In this document: positions 29,401 to 36,724 of the stretch, in pieces
Layout: the number at the start of each line of letters is the position of its first letter
How positions within the stretch are numbered: position 1 is the first letter of the stretch
NCBI RefSeq assembly: GCF_900113665.1
Contig: NZ_FOQD01000009.1
Span: 62,001 to 126,000, forward strand
Length of the DNA: 64,000 nt
Reading direction: 5' to 3'
Source: Planctomicrobium piriforme
GTDB lineage: Bacteria; Planctomycetota; Planctomycetia; Planctomycetales; Planctomycetaceae
Translations under genes and position numbers: made by a program
Notes under the pieces: model-generated
Database searches by the model: none
What the model was told of the DNA's origin: nothing
The model's input: only the letters and a program-made list of their open reading frames with translations

Positions 29401-30149
29401 GCGTTGTTGGCGGTGTCGATTTCCAGGACGAAGAGCGGTTGCCCGGCTTTGACCAGTGCCGGATCGAAATGTTCCACGACGAAGGCCGGCAGGCCGTGTG
29501 GGCCGGCGTTTTCCAGCTTCGACCGCTGTTTGAAGGCGACGTGCAGTTGTTTGGCGAGGTCGAGGGCGGAGCGATTCTGCGGTCGCAGCGTGCTGCTGGT
29601 GACTGGCGCTTGCGCGGGGGCCGGCGTTTCATGGTTGACCGGAACGATGCTCTGCCGCTCTTTGATCGGCGGGGAATCCGTTGCAGAAGCAGTCTGGACG
29701 GGCGCGGTGGGCTTGTTGGGCTGCACCTGATGGCGTTCAAACTCAGGCTGCTTCTTCTTGATCGAAACGACTTCGAGCACGTCGTTCTTGCCGACCAGGC
29801 GATACCCCTGCTTTTCGAGATCGCGGTTTAGAATGCGGATTGCGTCTTCGCGGTTGTGTTTTTCGAAGTCGGTGCGGCTGAAGTAGCCTGGCGGAGTTTC
29901 CGGCATCTCCAGGGTGGAACCGGTCTCTTTAGCGACCTGTTCGATGACTTCACCCCAGGGTTTCCGCAGAAAGCCGAGACGGCACTGCCCCTCGCCTGCG
30001 TTAGGTTTTGCGGAAATCTCGGCGGAGGATTTTTTGGCACGGGTGACAGTCGGTTCGCCTGCGTGTGTAAAGGCACACGGACAAACGAGCGGCATTGCCG
30101 CCAGCAGCGCCAGAAGCCGGCCGATCTCCATCAACCGGGTTGGAATCAT
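26454..30149 (-). CDS. gspD: Large secretin, type II secretion GspD-like
   Basis: The product is about 1231 residues, much longer than typical GspD (650-750). I chose the ATG at 30149 (MIPTRLMEIGRLLALLAAM, a signal peptide); an ATG at 30164 is also possible. After a Pro-rich N-terminal part come repeated secretin N-domains, recognisable by lines such as LRLRFVDSQSLSQLLND, FRLKHAVSSSVAEMLTSFY, FPLKSAVAEELAAFLNN and FPLKNADATSAATLLEEL, each ending in a TNSxxI strand. The secretin pore domain is at about 970-1130, with GQVVPVPNG, VPDGQTIVVGGMI and TELLIFLTPRII. It should form the outer-membrane channel. No gspE, F or G genes are in the window. Confidence 0.92.
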   Translation of the reverse strand: MIPTRLMEIGRLLALLAAMPLVCPCAFTHAGEPTVTRAKKSSAEISAKPNAGEGQCRLGFLRKPWGEVIEQVAKETGSTLEMPETPPGYFSRTDFEKHNREDAIRILNRDLEKQGYRLVGKNDVLEVVSIKKKQPEFERHQVQPNKPTAPVQTASATDSPPIKERQSIVPVNHETPAPAQAPVTSSTLRPQNRSALDLAKQLHVAFKQRSKLENAGPHGLPAFVVEHFDPALVKAGQPLFVLEIDTANNALLITAVDSVQSGVKQLLGKLDVNPLETESPKLMVGNGQTAETGRKLAQPLSLIAQARTQQPANSAAPETDAIPMPPTGAPAAGAATPLPALLGNLRGDVSIEALNDLDLLILRGNEKDVEAVMQVIKAVEQTAVGSLPEIHLLRLRFVDSQSLSQLLNDVYTRMTELRSNNAQQNQVAVRVVPVVVPNAVLILAPSNAMQAVLQLAEELDQPIDPTHEVHIFRLKHAVSSSVAEMLTSFYAQPPVGLGARLKVASDPRTNSVIVQASARDLSEISEFIKGVDSEQAGAISQMRIFPLKSAVAEELAAFLNNAIQGVLNAPRTMTTTGAGGVAQPQATGTANQQAKATVIEFLREGSTELIRSGLLNDIRFSADPRTNSLIITAPEQSMPLVEELIMMLDRPSSAISEIKVFPLKNADATSAATLLEELFSTTPTQGNQTGRAGQAGALGIELLGAQGTGSSLIPLRFSVDGRTNSVVAIGGGEALRIVEAILFKLDTNDARNRQTTVIKLRNSPVADVAAAINEFLQAQRELATLDPNRISTSQLLEQEIIVTAEPVTNSLLISATPAYFKQLEELAKKLDAEPPQVVIQAMLVEVTLDNTDEFGVELGFQDPILFARSAIGNLVTTTTTQTPVGQPQVTTTNVISQQATPGFSFNNQPLGNNNSPGSSPSTVGTQGLSNFALGRTNEDLGYGGLVLSASSDAVSVLIRALAARRTVRVLSRPQVIALDNQTAQIQVGQVVPVPNGVNVTGTGLAQTNVLRDPAGIILTVSPRISPEGQIVMEVAAEKSAYPNPTTGVPIFTDANGNVIYSPIKDITTARSTVKVPDGQTIVVGGMITKSDTTEERKIPWLGDLPVIGKAFRYDSFDYRRTELLIFLTPRIIRNDGDAELIKQVEAGRLHFFQDDVEAVHGPIFGVPPDMALPIETSPPLDLCPADPSQIPPLPPPMLTPDMINPTGAKSIDAAEPRRGVSRLGDLPAESR

Positions 30150-30894
30150 GAGAACCGTCCACATTTTTGCTGGGGTGACAAGGAGACCTGCCGCGCACTC
30201 AGGCGGACGCTGGGGCCCTCGCCAGCCTGGAGCGGCGCGAATATGGTCAATCTTGAATCGCGGCGTTAGATGGATTGGAGTTGTGAGGGGGATTTGGACG
30301 ATCACGCATGCTTCGTCCGGCAAGAACTGCCATTCCGGCGACAGAAATGCACGCTGGCAAAGTGGTTAGTGTGTTCGTGGCCGTGTTTGGGCGGTCGTCA
30401 GACCGGGGGAATCCCGGTAATTTGCGGTAATCTCCCTCCCTTTCAGTGGACTTTGAGCTATCATTCCTGCAGATCGCTCATCGATCCGCCGCAGGCTGCT
30501 GCCTGGCAGGCAGATTTCTCTTCGATCCCGCTGTATGGCCCTCCCGAATCAATTCGGGGACCTGCAGCAACTCAGACGGCAGATGCGACCGGGCCAATTT
30601 GATTGAGGCCTGTCGCGATCTTCAGTCGGACCTTTTCTCCCAGAAACTGCGGCGGTGCCCGGCTTCCTGCATGGCCCGCACAGCGTCAGGCCTGAAATCG
30701 GTCTCTCGGAAGTCCTCCTCTCATTGGTGACGAATTTCGTCCCGCGTGAACGGCTGCCGCACAACAGATGCAACTGGCAGGTTGATTCGCCAGTCGCCTG
30801 AAACACACGAATTTTCTGGCCGTCAACGCCCGGTTTGGCACATTGATCGCAATGTGGGCTGGTGCGTGGCCCGACTCCATAAAAGGAATGAATT
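30150..30894. other. Divergent intergenic region, no gene seen
   Basis: About 745 bases separate the secretin and the RRM gene. The reverse reading frame of the secretin stays open to about 30323, but without a plausible start or signal sequence. The rest carries no convincing ORF, RNA gene or terminator. Confidence 0.5.
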
Positions 30895-31191
30895 GTGACG
30901 AATATCTATGTGGGAAATCTCCCGTACAACGCCACCGAGTACGACTTGCGGACGACTTTTGAACGCTACGGAGACGTCTCCGGCGTGCGAATGGTGACCG
31001 ATCAGGTCACCGGGCGTCCACGCGGGTTCGCGTTCGTGAAGATGCGCCGCTTTGACGACGCCGACGAGGCGATTACACGACTCAATGGTTCGAGTCTGCA
31101 AGGACGACGGATCGTGGTGAATGAAGCAGCTGACAAATCGTCGTCGGGGCCGCGACCGCACGCCGAAGCGAGCCGCTGGCACCTCGTCTGA
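30895..31191 (+). CDS. Single-RRM RNA-binding protein
   Basis: The product is 98 residues starting at a GTG with AAGGA eight bases upstream. The RNA-recognition motif has RNP2 IYVGNL (4-9) and RNP1 RGFAFVKM (43-50), both with their aromatic residues. A short basic/Ser tail follows. Such single-RRM proteins in cyanobacteria and planctomycetes resemble cold-regulated RNA-binding proteins. It lies just upstream of infC on the same strand, so both act at the RNA/translation level; the 141-base gap suggests separate promoters. Confidence 0.9.
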   Translation: MTNIYVGNLPYNATEYDLRTTFERYGDVSGVRMVTDQVTGRPRGFAFVKMRRFDDADEAITRLNGSSLQGRRIVVNEAADKSSSGPRPHAEASRWHLV

Positions 31192-31317
31192 CGCCGTTTC
31201 AAGCGATCGAGACGCCTGCCGGTCGCCTCAGACGAGAATTTTTACGAATCTGAGAGTACACTTCCGGTGTCCGCGTCAACTATATTGCGGGTAGAAAGTT
31301 CTGTTTCCGATTTTTGA

Positions 31318-31335
31318 TTTGGAGTGATCGCTATT
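31318..31335 (+). promoter_or_regulatory. infC ribosome-binding site with AUU start codon
   Basis: TTTGGAG (31318-31324) is followed by eight bases and then ATT (31333). An in-frame GTG at 31324 overlaps the GGAG itself and is too close to be used. The AUU start is the classic device by which IF3 represses its own synthesis. Confidence 0.65.
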
Positions 31336-31968
31336 TCTCGTCCACCGCAGCAGCCTGCTTCTCGCACACCGTCGAATCTGCCTCGGATGAATGACCGTAT
31401 CCGGATTTCGCCGATCCGCGTGGTCAATGCGGAAGGTGAAATGCTGGGAGTTCTGGAAACGCCCGTGGCCCTCCAGATGGCAATGGACGTGGGGCTCGAC
31501 CTCGTTGAAGTCAGCCCGGAGTCCAAGCCGCCGGTCTGCCGAATCATGGATTTCGGCAAAGCGCAGTATGAAAAACAGCGCAAGTCGGCTGGTCCGAAGC
31601 AGCACAAAAGCCAACTGAAACAGATCCGTCTGGGTCCCAAGACCGGGCAGCACGACATTCAGGTGAAGGTCGACAAAGCCCGTGAGTTCCTGGGTCGCAA
31701 AGACAAAGTCAAAGTGAACGTGGTGTTCCGCGGTCGCGAGAACGCGCACCATGACCGGGGTCGCGATCTCCTGCAGGAGATCATCAACCTGCTCGCCGAT
31801 GTGGCGGTGGTTGAGCAGCCGCCTCGGATGGAAGGTACCCGCGCGATGTCGATGCTGCTCATGCCAAACGGCAAGACCGTCGCCGCAGCTACGGCCAAAC
31901 CAGCGGCACCCAAGCCGGCTGCCCCCGCCGAAGAGGCGAAAGCCACGGTCCCCGCACCGAAGCCGTAA
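31333..31968 (+). CDS. infC: Translation initiation factor IF-3
   Basis: The product is 211 residues from the proposed AUU at 31333. The N-terminal domain has NDRIRISPIRVVNAEGEMLG and VSPESKPPVCRIMDFGK. The C-terminal domain has KQIRLGPKTGQHDIQVKV, KVNVVFRGRE and PPRMEGTRAMSMLLMP. An extra Ala/Pro/Lys-rich tail of about 30 residues follows, which standard IF-3 (about 180 residues) lacks. IF-3 binds the 30S subunit and checks start codons. The usual rpmI-rplT genes do not follow. If a GTG at 31324 were used instead, the protein would be three residues longer. Confidence 0.93.
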   Translation: MSRPPQQPASRTPSNLPRMNDRIRISPIRVVNAEGEMLGVLETPVALQMAMDVGLDLVEVSPESKPPVCRIMDFGKAQYEKQRKSAGPKQHKSQLKQIRLGPKTGQHDIQVKVDKAREFLGRKDKVKVNVVFRGRENAHHDRGRDLLQEIINLLADVAVVEQPPRMEGTRAMSMLLMPNGKTVAAATAKPAAPKPAAPAEEAKATVPAPKP

Positions 31969-32306
31969 CCTGACCGCGTTTTTTGCTGAAGTATTCAAGT
32001 CTGACCGAAGGCGTCAGTGCGCTGTCATTGCGTCGCGTCTGATCGAATGTTCCCGGCAGCATCTCTGTTGAGTTCAGCAATCGGATGTGATGGGGCTCTC
32101 TCGCAGGTTCGGCATTTTTCCCAGATCGAACCACCCTCTTCAAATTTCGATTCCGTCTCGAAATTCCACGGATCGACGGTCGCCAGCGCAATATCCTTTG
32201 CCTAGGATGGAAGCGTTTCGGGGGATGAGCCCCCGATTCTTGGCAGACATGACGTTGATTCACTGAAATGACAGCATGCCTGAAACAGGCGTGGGGAGGT
32301 TCTTCG
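31969..32306. other. Intergenic region after infC, no gene seen
   Basis: About 340 bases with no ORF or RNA that I can support. A T-run (CGTTTTTTG) at 31978-31985 directly after infC has no clear stem before it. Confidence 0.5.
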
Positions 32307-33062
32307 ATGGTCCGTTTTGCGTGGTCGGTCGCGCTGGCGCTGGCTCTGACCGGTCAGTCCTGGGCAGGTGATTATGGTTCCGTGGAAGGACAGTATGTCC
32401 TTGAGGGAGCGGTGCCGACGCCTGAGCCCCTGGTGGCGAAGGGGAATCCCAACGTTAAGGATACCGCCACCTGTGCGGCCATCAATGTGCCCAACGATGC
32501 CCGGGCATTCGATCCGGAATCCAAGGGGATTGCGAATATCTTCGTGTACCTGCGCCGTGCCCCGTCTGACATCCACCCGGATCTGAAGGCCAGCGCGACC
32601 AAGGAAGTGGAATTCGACCAGAAGTATTGCCGCTTCCTGCCGCATGCCTTGATCGTGCGCACGGATCAGGTCGTCGTCTGCAAGTCGGACGATGACGTCG
32701 CTCACAACCTGCACTCGAACCCGTTTGCCAATACTCCGGCGAACTTCATCGTGCAGCCGAACGACCGCACCGGCACCCCGGTGAAGATGCCGAGTCCGGA
32801 AGCTCTACCGGTGAAAATTCAGTGCGACATCCACCCGTGGATGAGCGCCTGGTGGGTAGTGCTCGATCATCCCTACGCTGCCGTGACCGACAAGGACGGC
32901 AAGTTCAAAATCGAAAACCTGCCGGTCGGCGAACACGAATTCCGCGTCTGGCATGAAGACGCCGGCTACGTTGATCGCAAGCTGACCGTCAAGGTGAAGG
33001 CCGGCGAAACGACGACGCTTGAACCGAAGAAGGTTCCTCTCTCGGCCTTCGAGAAGAAGTAA
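32307..33062 (+). CDS. Secreted blue-copper-like protein with carboxypeptidase regulatory-like domain
   Basis: The product is 251 residues from the ATG at 32307, which has GGGGAGG upstream; the in-frame start at 32268 is less likely. The signal peptide is MVRFAWSVALALALTGQSWA. A cupredoxin-type region has ligand candidates H133 (VAHNLHSN), C173, H176 and M179 (QCDIHPWM), the pattern of a type 1 copper site. The final 60 residues are a transthyretin/CarboxypepD_reg-like fold (DKDGKFKIENLPVGEHEFRVWHE). It may carry electrons or bind copper outside the membrane. A clear terminator follows. Confidence 0.85.
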   Translation: MVRFAWSVALALALTGQSWAGDYGSVEGQYVLEGAVPTPEPLVAKGNPNVKDTATCAAINVPNDARAFDPESKGIANIFVYLRRAPSDIHPDLKASATKEVEFDQKYCRFLPHALIVRTDQVVVCKSDDDVAHNLHSNPFANTPANFIVQPNDRTGTPVKMPSPEALPVKIQCDIHPWMSAWWVVLDHPYAAVTDKDGKFKIENLPVGEHEFRVWHEDAGYVDRKLTVKVKAGETTTLEPKKVPLSAFEKK

Positions 33063-33088
33063 CTCGAACGCTTTAACCTGCATGACTC

Positions 33089-33126
33089 AAGCGGCGATCC
33101 TTCCTCAAAGGATCGCCGCTTTTTTA
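33089..33126 (+). terminator. Intrinsic terminator after the cupredoxin gene
   Basis: The stem AAGCGGCGATCCTT / AAGGATCGCCGCTT has a 3- to 4-base loop and is followed by TTTTTT. It lies 27 bases after the stop codon and faces the convergent argS gene. Confidence 0.92.
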
Positions 33127-33152
33127 TTGGCAGATATGAACGAGTCCTTCGC

Positions 33153-35129
33153 TCACATTTGCTGCGGAGCGGAGATTCCGAGCAGGCTGAGGCCGTGCTG
33201 CATGATGCGTCCGACCAGATCGCACAACCGCAGGCGGCTGGCGCGGATTTCTTCGCTCTCGGCTTTGAGCACTGGGCACTGGTCGTAGAAGGCAGTCAGG
33301 CATCCGGCGAGGTCGTAGAGATACGCTGTCAGCAGGTTGGGACGCGAGTCCTGAATCAACGCGTCAAGCGTCTCGGCGTAACGGCACACCTGCAGTGCGA
33401 GGGCTCGTTCCGTCGATTCCCGCAGGACGATCTTGGACTGCTGAGCCCGTAATAACGTCGGATCAACTCCGCCGCGGCGAAAGATCCCTTGAATTCGGGC
33501 ATAGGCGTACTGCAGATAGGTGGCCGTGTTGCCGGTCATCGCCAGCATCTTGTCGGCGTCGAAGATGTAGTCGCTCTCACGGTTATGCATCAGGTCGGCG
33601 TACTTCACGCCGCCGATTCCCACCATCTCGGCGATCTCCGTTCGTTGTTCTTGCGAGAGCTCCGGTTTTGGATTTCCCTCGGCGTCGTGCTTGCCGTCGT
33701 CGTTCGCGGCCACAATTTCACGGGCTTTGGCGACCGCGTCATCCAGCAGGCTTTCAAGACCGACGGTATCTCCGGACCGGGTTTTATAGGGCCGCCCGTC
33801 CTGGCCCATCACGGTTCCGAACGACACATGCTTCAGGCCGACCTTGTCGAAACCCCAGGAGCGGGCGGTCGCCATCAGCAATTTGAAATGTTCACTCTGT
33901 CGAGCATCGACGACGTACAGGATCTCGTCCGCGTGCAACTGGTCGACGCGATAACGAATCGTGGCGAGGTCGGTCGTGGCGTAGGTGAATGCGCCGTCCG
34001 CTTTGCGAACGATGAACGGGGCGCTGTTGCCGGGGATAAAGACGCACATCGCGCCGTCGCTGATTTTTGCCAGTTGCTTCTGTTCGAGATCCGAAACCAC
34101 TTCCGGCAGCATCGGGTCGTAATAGCTTTCCCCCAGCGCCAGATCGAAGTGGATCTGCAGTCGGTCGTAGACTCGCTGCAACGCCTGCAGACAGGCGGGC
34201 AGAAACTCATTCCAGAGCCGTCGGTTTTCGGCGTTGCCGCGATGGAGTTGGGCGGTCTCTTCGCGGGCTTGCCGGCTGATGCCCGGGTGCGCGTCAGCCA
34301 GCGCCTTGAGAGGAGCATCCGTATCGATGGCCTCGATCTTCTGCTGCAATGATTTGAGAGCCGCCTGCTTCGTCGCGAGGTCGGTGCGGATTTTCTTCAG
34401 CGTCTTCTGCGCGGCCTTATCAGCACTGTCGGCACTCTTTTCGAGTTGTTCCAGTTCGGTTTTGGCGGTCGCGATTTCCTGTTGGGCGGGAGCGAGTTCT
34501 GCCTGGGCGTCATGATAGTCGCACAATCGGTTCACGAGGCGATAGAGCCGCGCCAGTTCGCCGACGGCGTCACGGGCGTAAGCCTGCTCGTCGACGAAGT
34601 GCTTGTAGCCATAAATGATCATCCCGAACTGGGTGCCCCAGTCGCCGATGTGGTTGTCGGCGATGACCTTGTTCCCCAGGAACCGCTGTACCCTGGCAAT
34701 GGCGTCGCCGATGACGGTGCTGCGTAGATGTCCCACATGCATCGGCTTGGCGACATTCGGCGAGGAGAAGTCGACGACCACGGTCTTCGGCTGCGCAATG
34801 AGCGGGACGCCGAGTCGGTCGTCATCAGCGGCTGCGTTGACCTGTGCTTCCAGCCAGGCGTTCAGCACCTTCAGATTGATAAAGCCGGGTCCAGCGACTT
34901 CCGGCGGGTGGCAGACATCCGTGATGACCAGCTTGTCGACCACGCGCTGCGCGGTCTCTTTCGGGTTCGCACCAATCTTCTTCCCCAGCGGCATGGCGAA
35001 GTTCGCCTGATAGTCGCCGAAGCGGGGGTCTTGAACCGGTTTGACCATCTCGGCGAACGCGGCGGCCTCATCCGTGATCCCTTGCAGGGCATCGGCAAAG
35101 CGAGATTTGAGCAGATTCAGAATATTCAT
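33153..35129 (-). CDS. argS: Arginyl-tRNA synthetase with coiled-coil insertion
   Basis: The product is 658 residues, about 80 longer than usual. The class I HIGH motif is HVGH (131-134) in SSPNVAKPMHVGHLRST. The second signature is the degenerate KMSKS region GRPYKTRSG. The anticodon-binding (DALR) domain forms the C-terminus, ending SLLGISAPQQM. An insertion at about 208-272 is rich in Lys, Glu, Ala and Leu (AELAPAQQEIATAKTELEQL onward) and should form a coiled coil within the catalytic domain. The enzyme charges tRNA-Arg. rsfS lies upstream with a hairpin between. Confidence 0.96.
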   Translation of the reverse strand: MNILNLLKSRFADALQGITDEAAAFAEMVKPVQDPRFGDYQANFAMPLGKKIGANPKETAQRVVDKLVITDVCHPPEVAGPGFINLKVLNAWLEAQVNAAADDDRLGVPLIAQPKTVVVDFSSPNVAKPMHVGHLRSTVIGDAIARVQRFLGNKVIADNHIGDWGTQFGMIIYGYKHFVDEQAYARDAVGELARLYRLVNRLCDYHDAQAELAPAQQEIATAKTELEQLEKSADSADKAAQKTLKKIRTDLATKQAALKSLQQKIEAIDTDAPLKALADAHPGISRQAREETAQLHRGNAENRRLWNEFLPACLQALQRVYDRLQIHFDLALGESYYDPMLPEVVSDLEQKQLAKISDGAMCVFIPGNSAPFIVRKADGAFTYATTDLATIRYRVDQLHADEILYVVDARQSEHFKLLMATARSWGFDKVGLKHVSFGTVMGQDGRPYKTRSGDTVGLESLLDDAVAKAREIVAANDDGKHDAEGNPKPELSQEQRTEIAEMVGIGGVKYADLMHNRESDYIFDADKMLAMTGNTATYLQYAYARIQGIFRRGGVDPTLLRAQQSKIVLRESTERALALQVCRYAETLDALIQDSRPNLLTAYLYDLAGCLTAFYDQCPVLKAESEEIRASRLRLCDLVGRIMQHGLSLLGISAPQQM

Positions 35130-35144
35130 GGCCGGCCTGAAACG

Positions 35145-35177
35145 AAGAGGGCCGCGGTTTCGGCACCGCGGCTCTTG
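35145..35177 (-). terminator. GC-rich hairpin between rsfS and argS
   Basis: AAGAGGGCCGCGG and CCGCGGCTCTT form a strong stem around TTTCGGCA. No T-run follows on either strand, so it is a possible factor-dependent terminator or processing site rather than a certain intrinsic terminator. Confidence 0.5.
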
Positions 35178-35243
35178 AAGGTCGCTGTCGATGGGCTGTT
35201 GTTGCGACTGCTCCCGGTTTTCTCAGGAACAGGCTGACGCAAT

Positions 35244-35705
35244 TTATTCAGCCGCATTTTCCATCACAGCCGGGGATTTTGCCGCGACGGCTGCTTGCCA
35301 GTCAACCCGAACGGCATCGCCCCACAGGTTTTCGAGGTCGTAGAGACCCCTGGCGTCGGGCGCGAACACATGCAGCACGATGTCGCCGTAGTCATGACAG
35401 ATCCAGGGAGCGTCGTCCCCCTCACGGCCCAGGCGGTCGGAGTGACGGGCTGCCAGGGCGTCGTCGGCCGCTTCGGCGATTGAGCGGAGCTGGCGACGGC
35501 TGTTGCCGGTGGTAATGACGAAAAAGTCAAAGAGCGGGGTTGCCGACGTCACATCCAGAACGACAGTGTCCTTGCCGCGCAGGCCTTCACAGACGCTGGC
35601 GACCAGACACGCGTTTTCCATGCTCTGCTGGAGCATGTCTTCGCGACGGATGCCCGTCATTTCTCCACGAATTCTGGAAATCCGCAGGCCTGGCGTGTCG
35701 ATCAA
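35244..35705 (-). CDS. rsfS: Ribosome silencing factor RsfS/Iojap
   Basis: The frame gives 153 residues from a TTG at 35705 with AAGGGG six bases upstream. An ATG at 35660 (138 residues) is the alternative, but its GGAG is too close. The RsfS core is clear: KDTVVLDVTSATPLFDFFVITTGNS, then RQLRSIAEAADDAL, then WICHDYGDIVLHVFAPDARGLYDLENLWGDA. RsfS binds ribosomal protein L14 and blocks subunit joining when nutrients are low. It lies upstream of argS on the same strand. Confidence 0.94.
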   Translation of the reverse strand: MIDTPGLRISRIRGEMTGIRREDMLQQSMENACLVASVCEGLRGKDTVVLDVTSATPLFDFFVITTGNSRRQLRSIAEAADDALAARHSDRLGREGDDAPWICHDYGDIVLHVFAPDARGLYDLENLWGDAVRVDWQAAVAAKSPAVMENAAE

Positions 35706-35968
35706 TTCGATCCCCTTGTCTTTCGTCTCATCTTTTGTCGGTCAGGAGCAGATCACTGTCTGTCCTCATCCGACATTCTACGGGGTTTTTAATAAAGGCA
35801 ATACCGTAGACCACTTTGGCGGCCGAAATGTGGATTTCGCACTTGATTGGGCCGCGAATTCGGCTCTGAAACGCGTGAGACCAAGCTAGAGCGGGAGGAA
35901 CTCGAGGTGGTTCGCGAAAATCCCACAAACAAGGAACTGTGAGGGCAGTAATGCTGCTGGCTCAACAA

Positions 35969-36589
35969 TCACGCCCTGCCGAACAGTTGCGAAACATTGC
36001 AGTGGAATTCTGGCAATTCGGGATCACCTGGCAAGATCTCACTTCTGGCATACAGAACGGGCTCGTTGTCGCTGCGATAAACCGTGACCGTCTGGAAGTC
36101 TGGATCGGCGATCCAGACCTGTTTCACGCCTGCGGACAGGAACAATCGGATCCGGTCGGAGATGGCCTCGAAAGTGTCAGTCGCAGAAAGAACTTCCACA
36201 GCGAGGACGGGCGGTCCGTCGAAATAGGCCTGATCGTTGGGGCGAGTGACATGGTGCTCCCCGTGGAAGCAGGCGACATCGAGTCCAACGATGGTTTCGG
36301 CATCAAGATTCAGCCGGCAGCGAGCTTCTCCGCCAGCTACGGTCCCGATGAAATGCGGCTGATCGTTCAGCCAGTTGAGCAGAGCACAACTGATGCGGGG
36401 AATTGCTTCGGCATGCTTGGGACTACCGGTTGTCACTCGGGTCTTCTCCCTGATTTCCCCTCGGATCAGTTCCAGGTAGACATCATCTGGAGCGTTGCGT
36501 TCCAACTCCAGAAACTCGTCAAGTGAAACTGGAGGCGCGAGTCCATTCGTCGATATCGTTGACCTCGCCCAAAAGCATTGATCTTTCAC
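35969..36589 (-). CDS. Uma2-family putative endonuclease (DUF820)
   Basis: The product is 206 residues from a GTG at 36589. The Uma2 pattern is visible: VSLDEFLELERNAPDD, YLELIRGEI, then IVGLDVACF (D104), LAVEVLSATDTFEAISDRIRLFLSAGV (E132) and QVWIADPDFQTVTVYR. The fold is of the restriction-endonuclease type, but the family's function is unproven. These genes are numerous and mobile in planctomycetes and cyanobacteria. The usual lysine after the EVLS motif appears to be replaced, so catalysis is uncertain. Confidence 0.85.
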   Translation of the reverse strand: MKDQCFWARSTISTNGLAPPVSLDEFLELERNAPDDVYLELIRGEIREKTRVTTGSPKHAEAIPRISCALLNWLNDQPHFIGTVAGGEARCRLNLDAETIVGLDVACFHGEHHVTRPNDQAYFDGPPVLAVEVLSATDTFEAISDRIRLFLSAGVKQVWIADPDFQTVTVYRSDNEPVLYARSEILPGDPELPEFHCNVSQLFGRA

Positions 36590-36654
36590 ACCTGCGCGGT
36601 GCGGATGAATTCTACTCTGCGGAATCAGCAGATTGCAGCGCTGATCCTGTATCC

Positions 36655-36690
36655 CAATAAAAAACGGCCCCGGATGTTGATCCGAGGCCG
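36655..36690 (-). terminator. Intrinsic terminator of the cupin gene
   Basis: On the reverse strand, the stem CGGCCTCGGAT / ATCCGGGGCCG with loop CAAC is followed by TTTTTTATT. It lies 35 bases after the stop codon of the cupin gene. Confidence 0.92.
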
Positions 36691-36724
36691 CGGAAATCGA
36701 ACTGTCAGGCTGACTGCGACAGAA

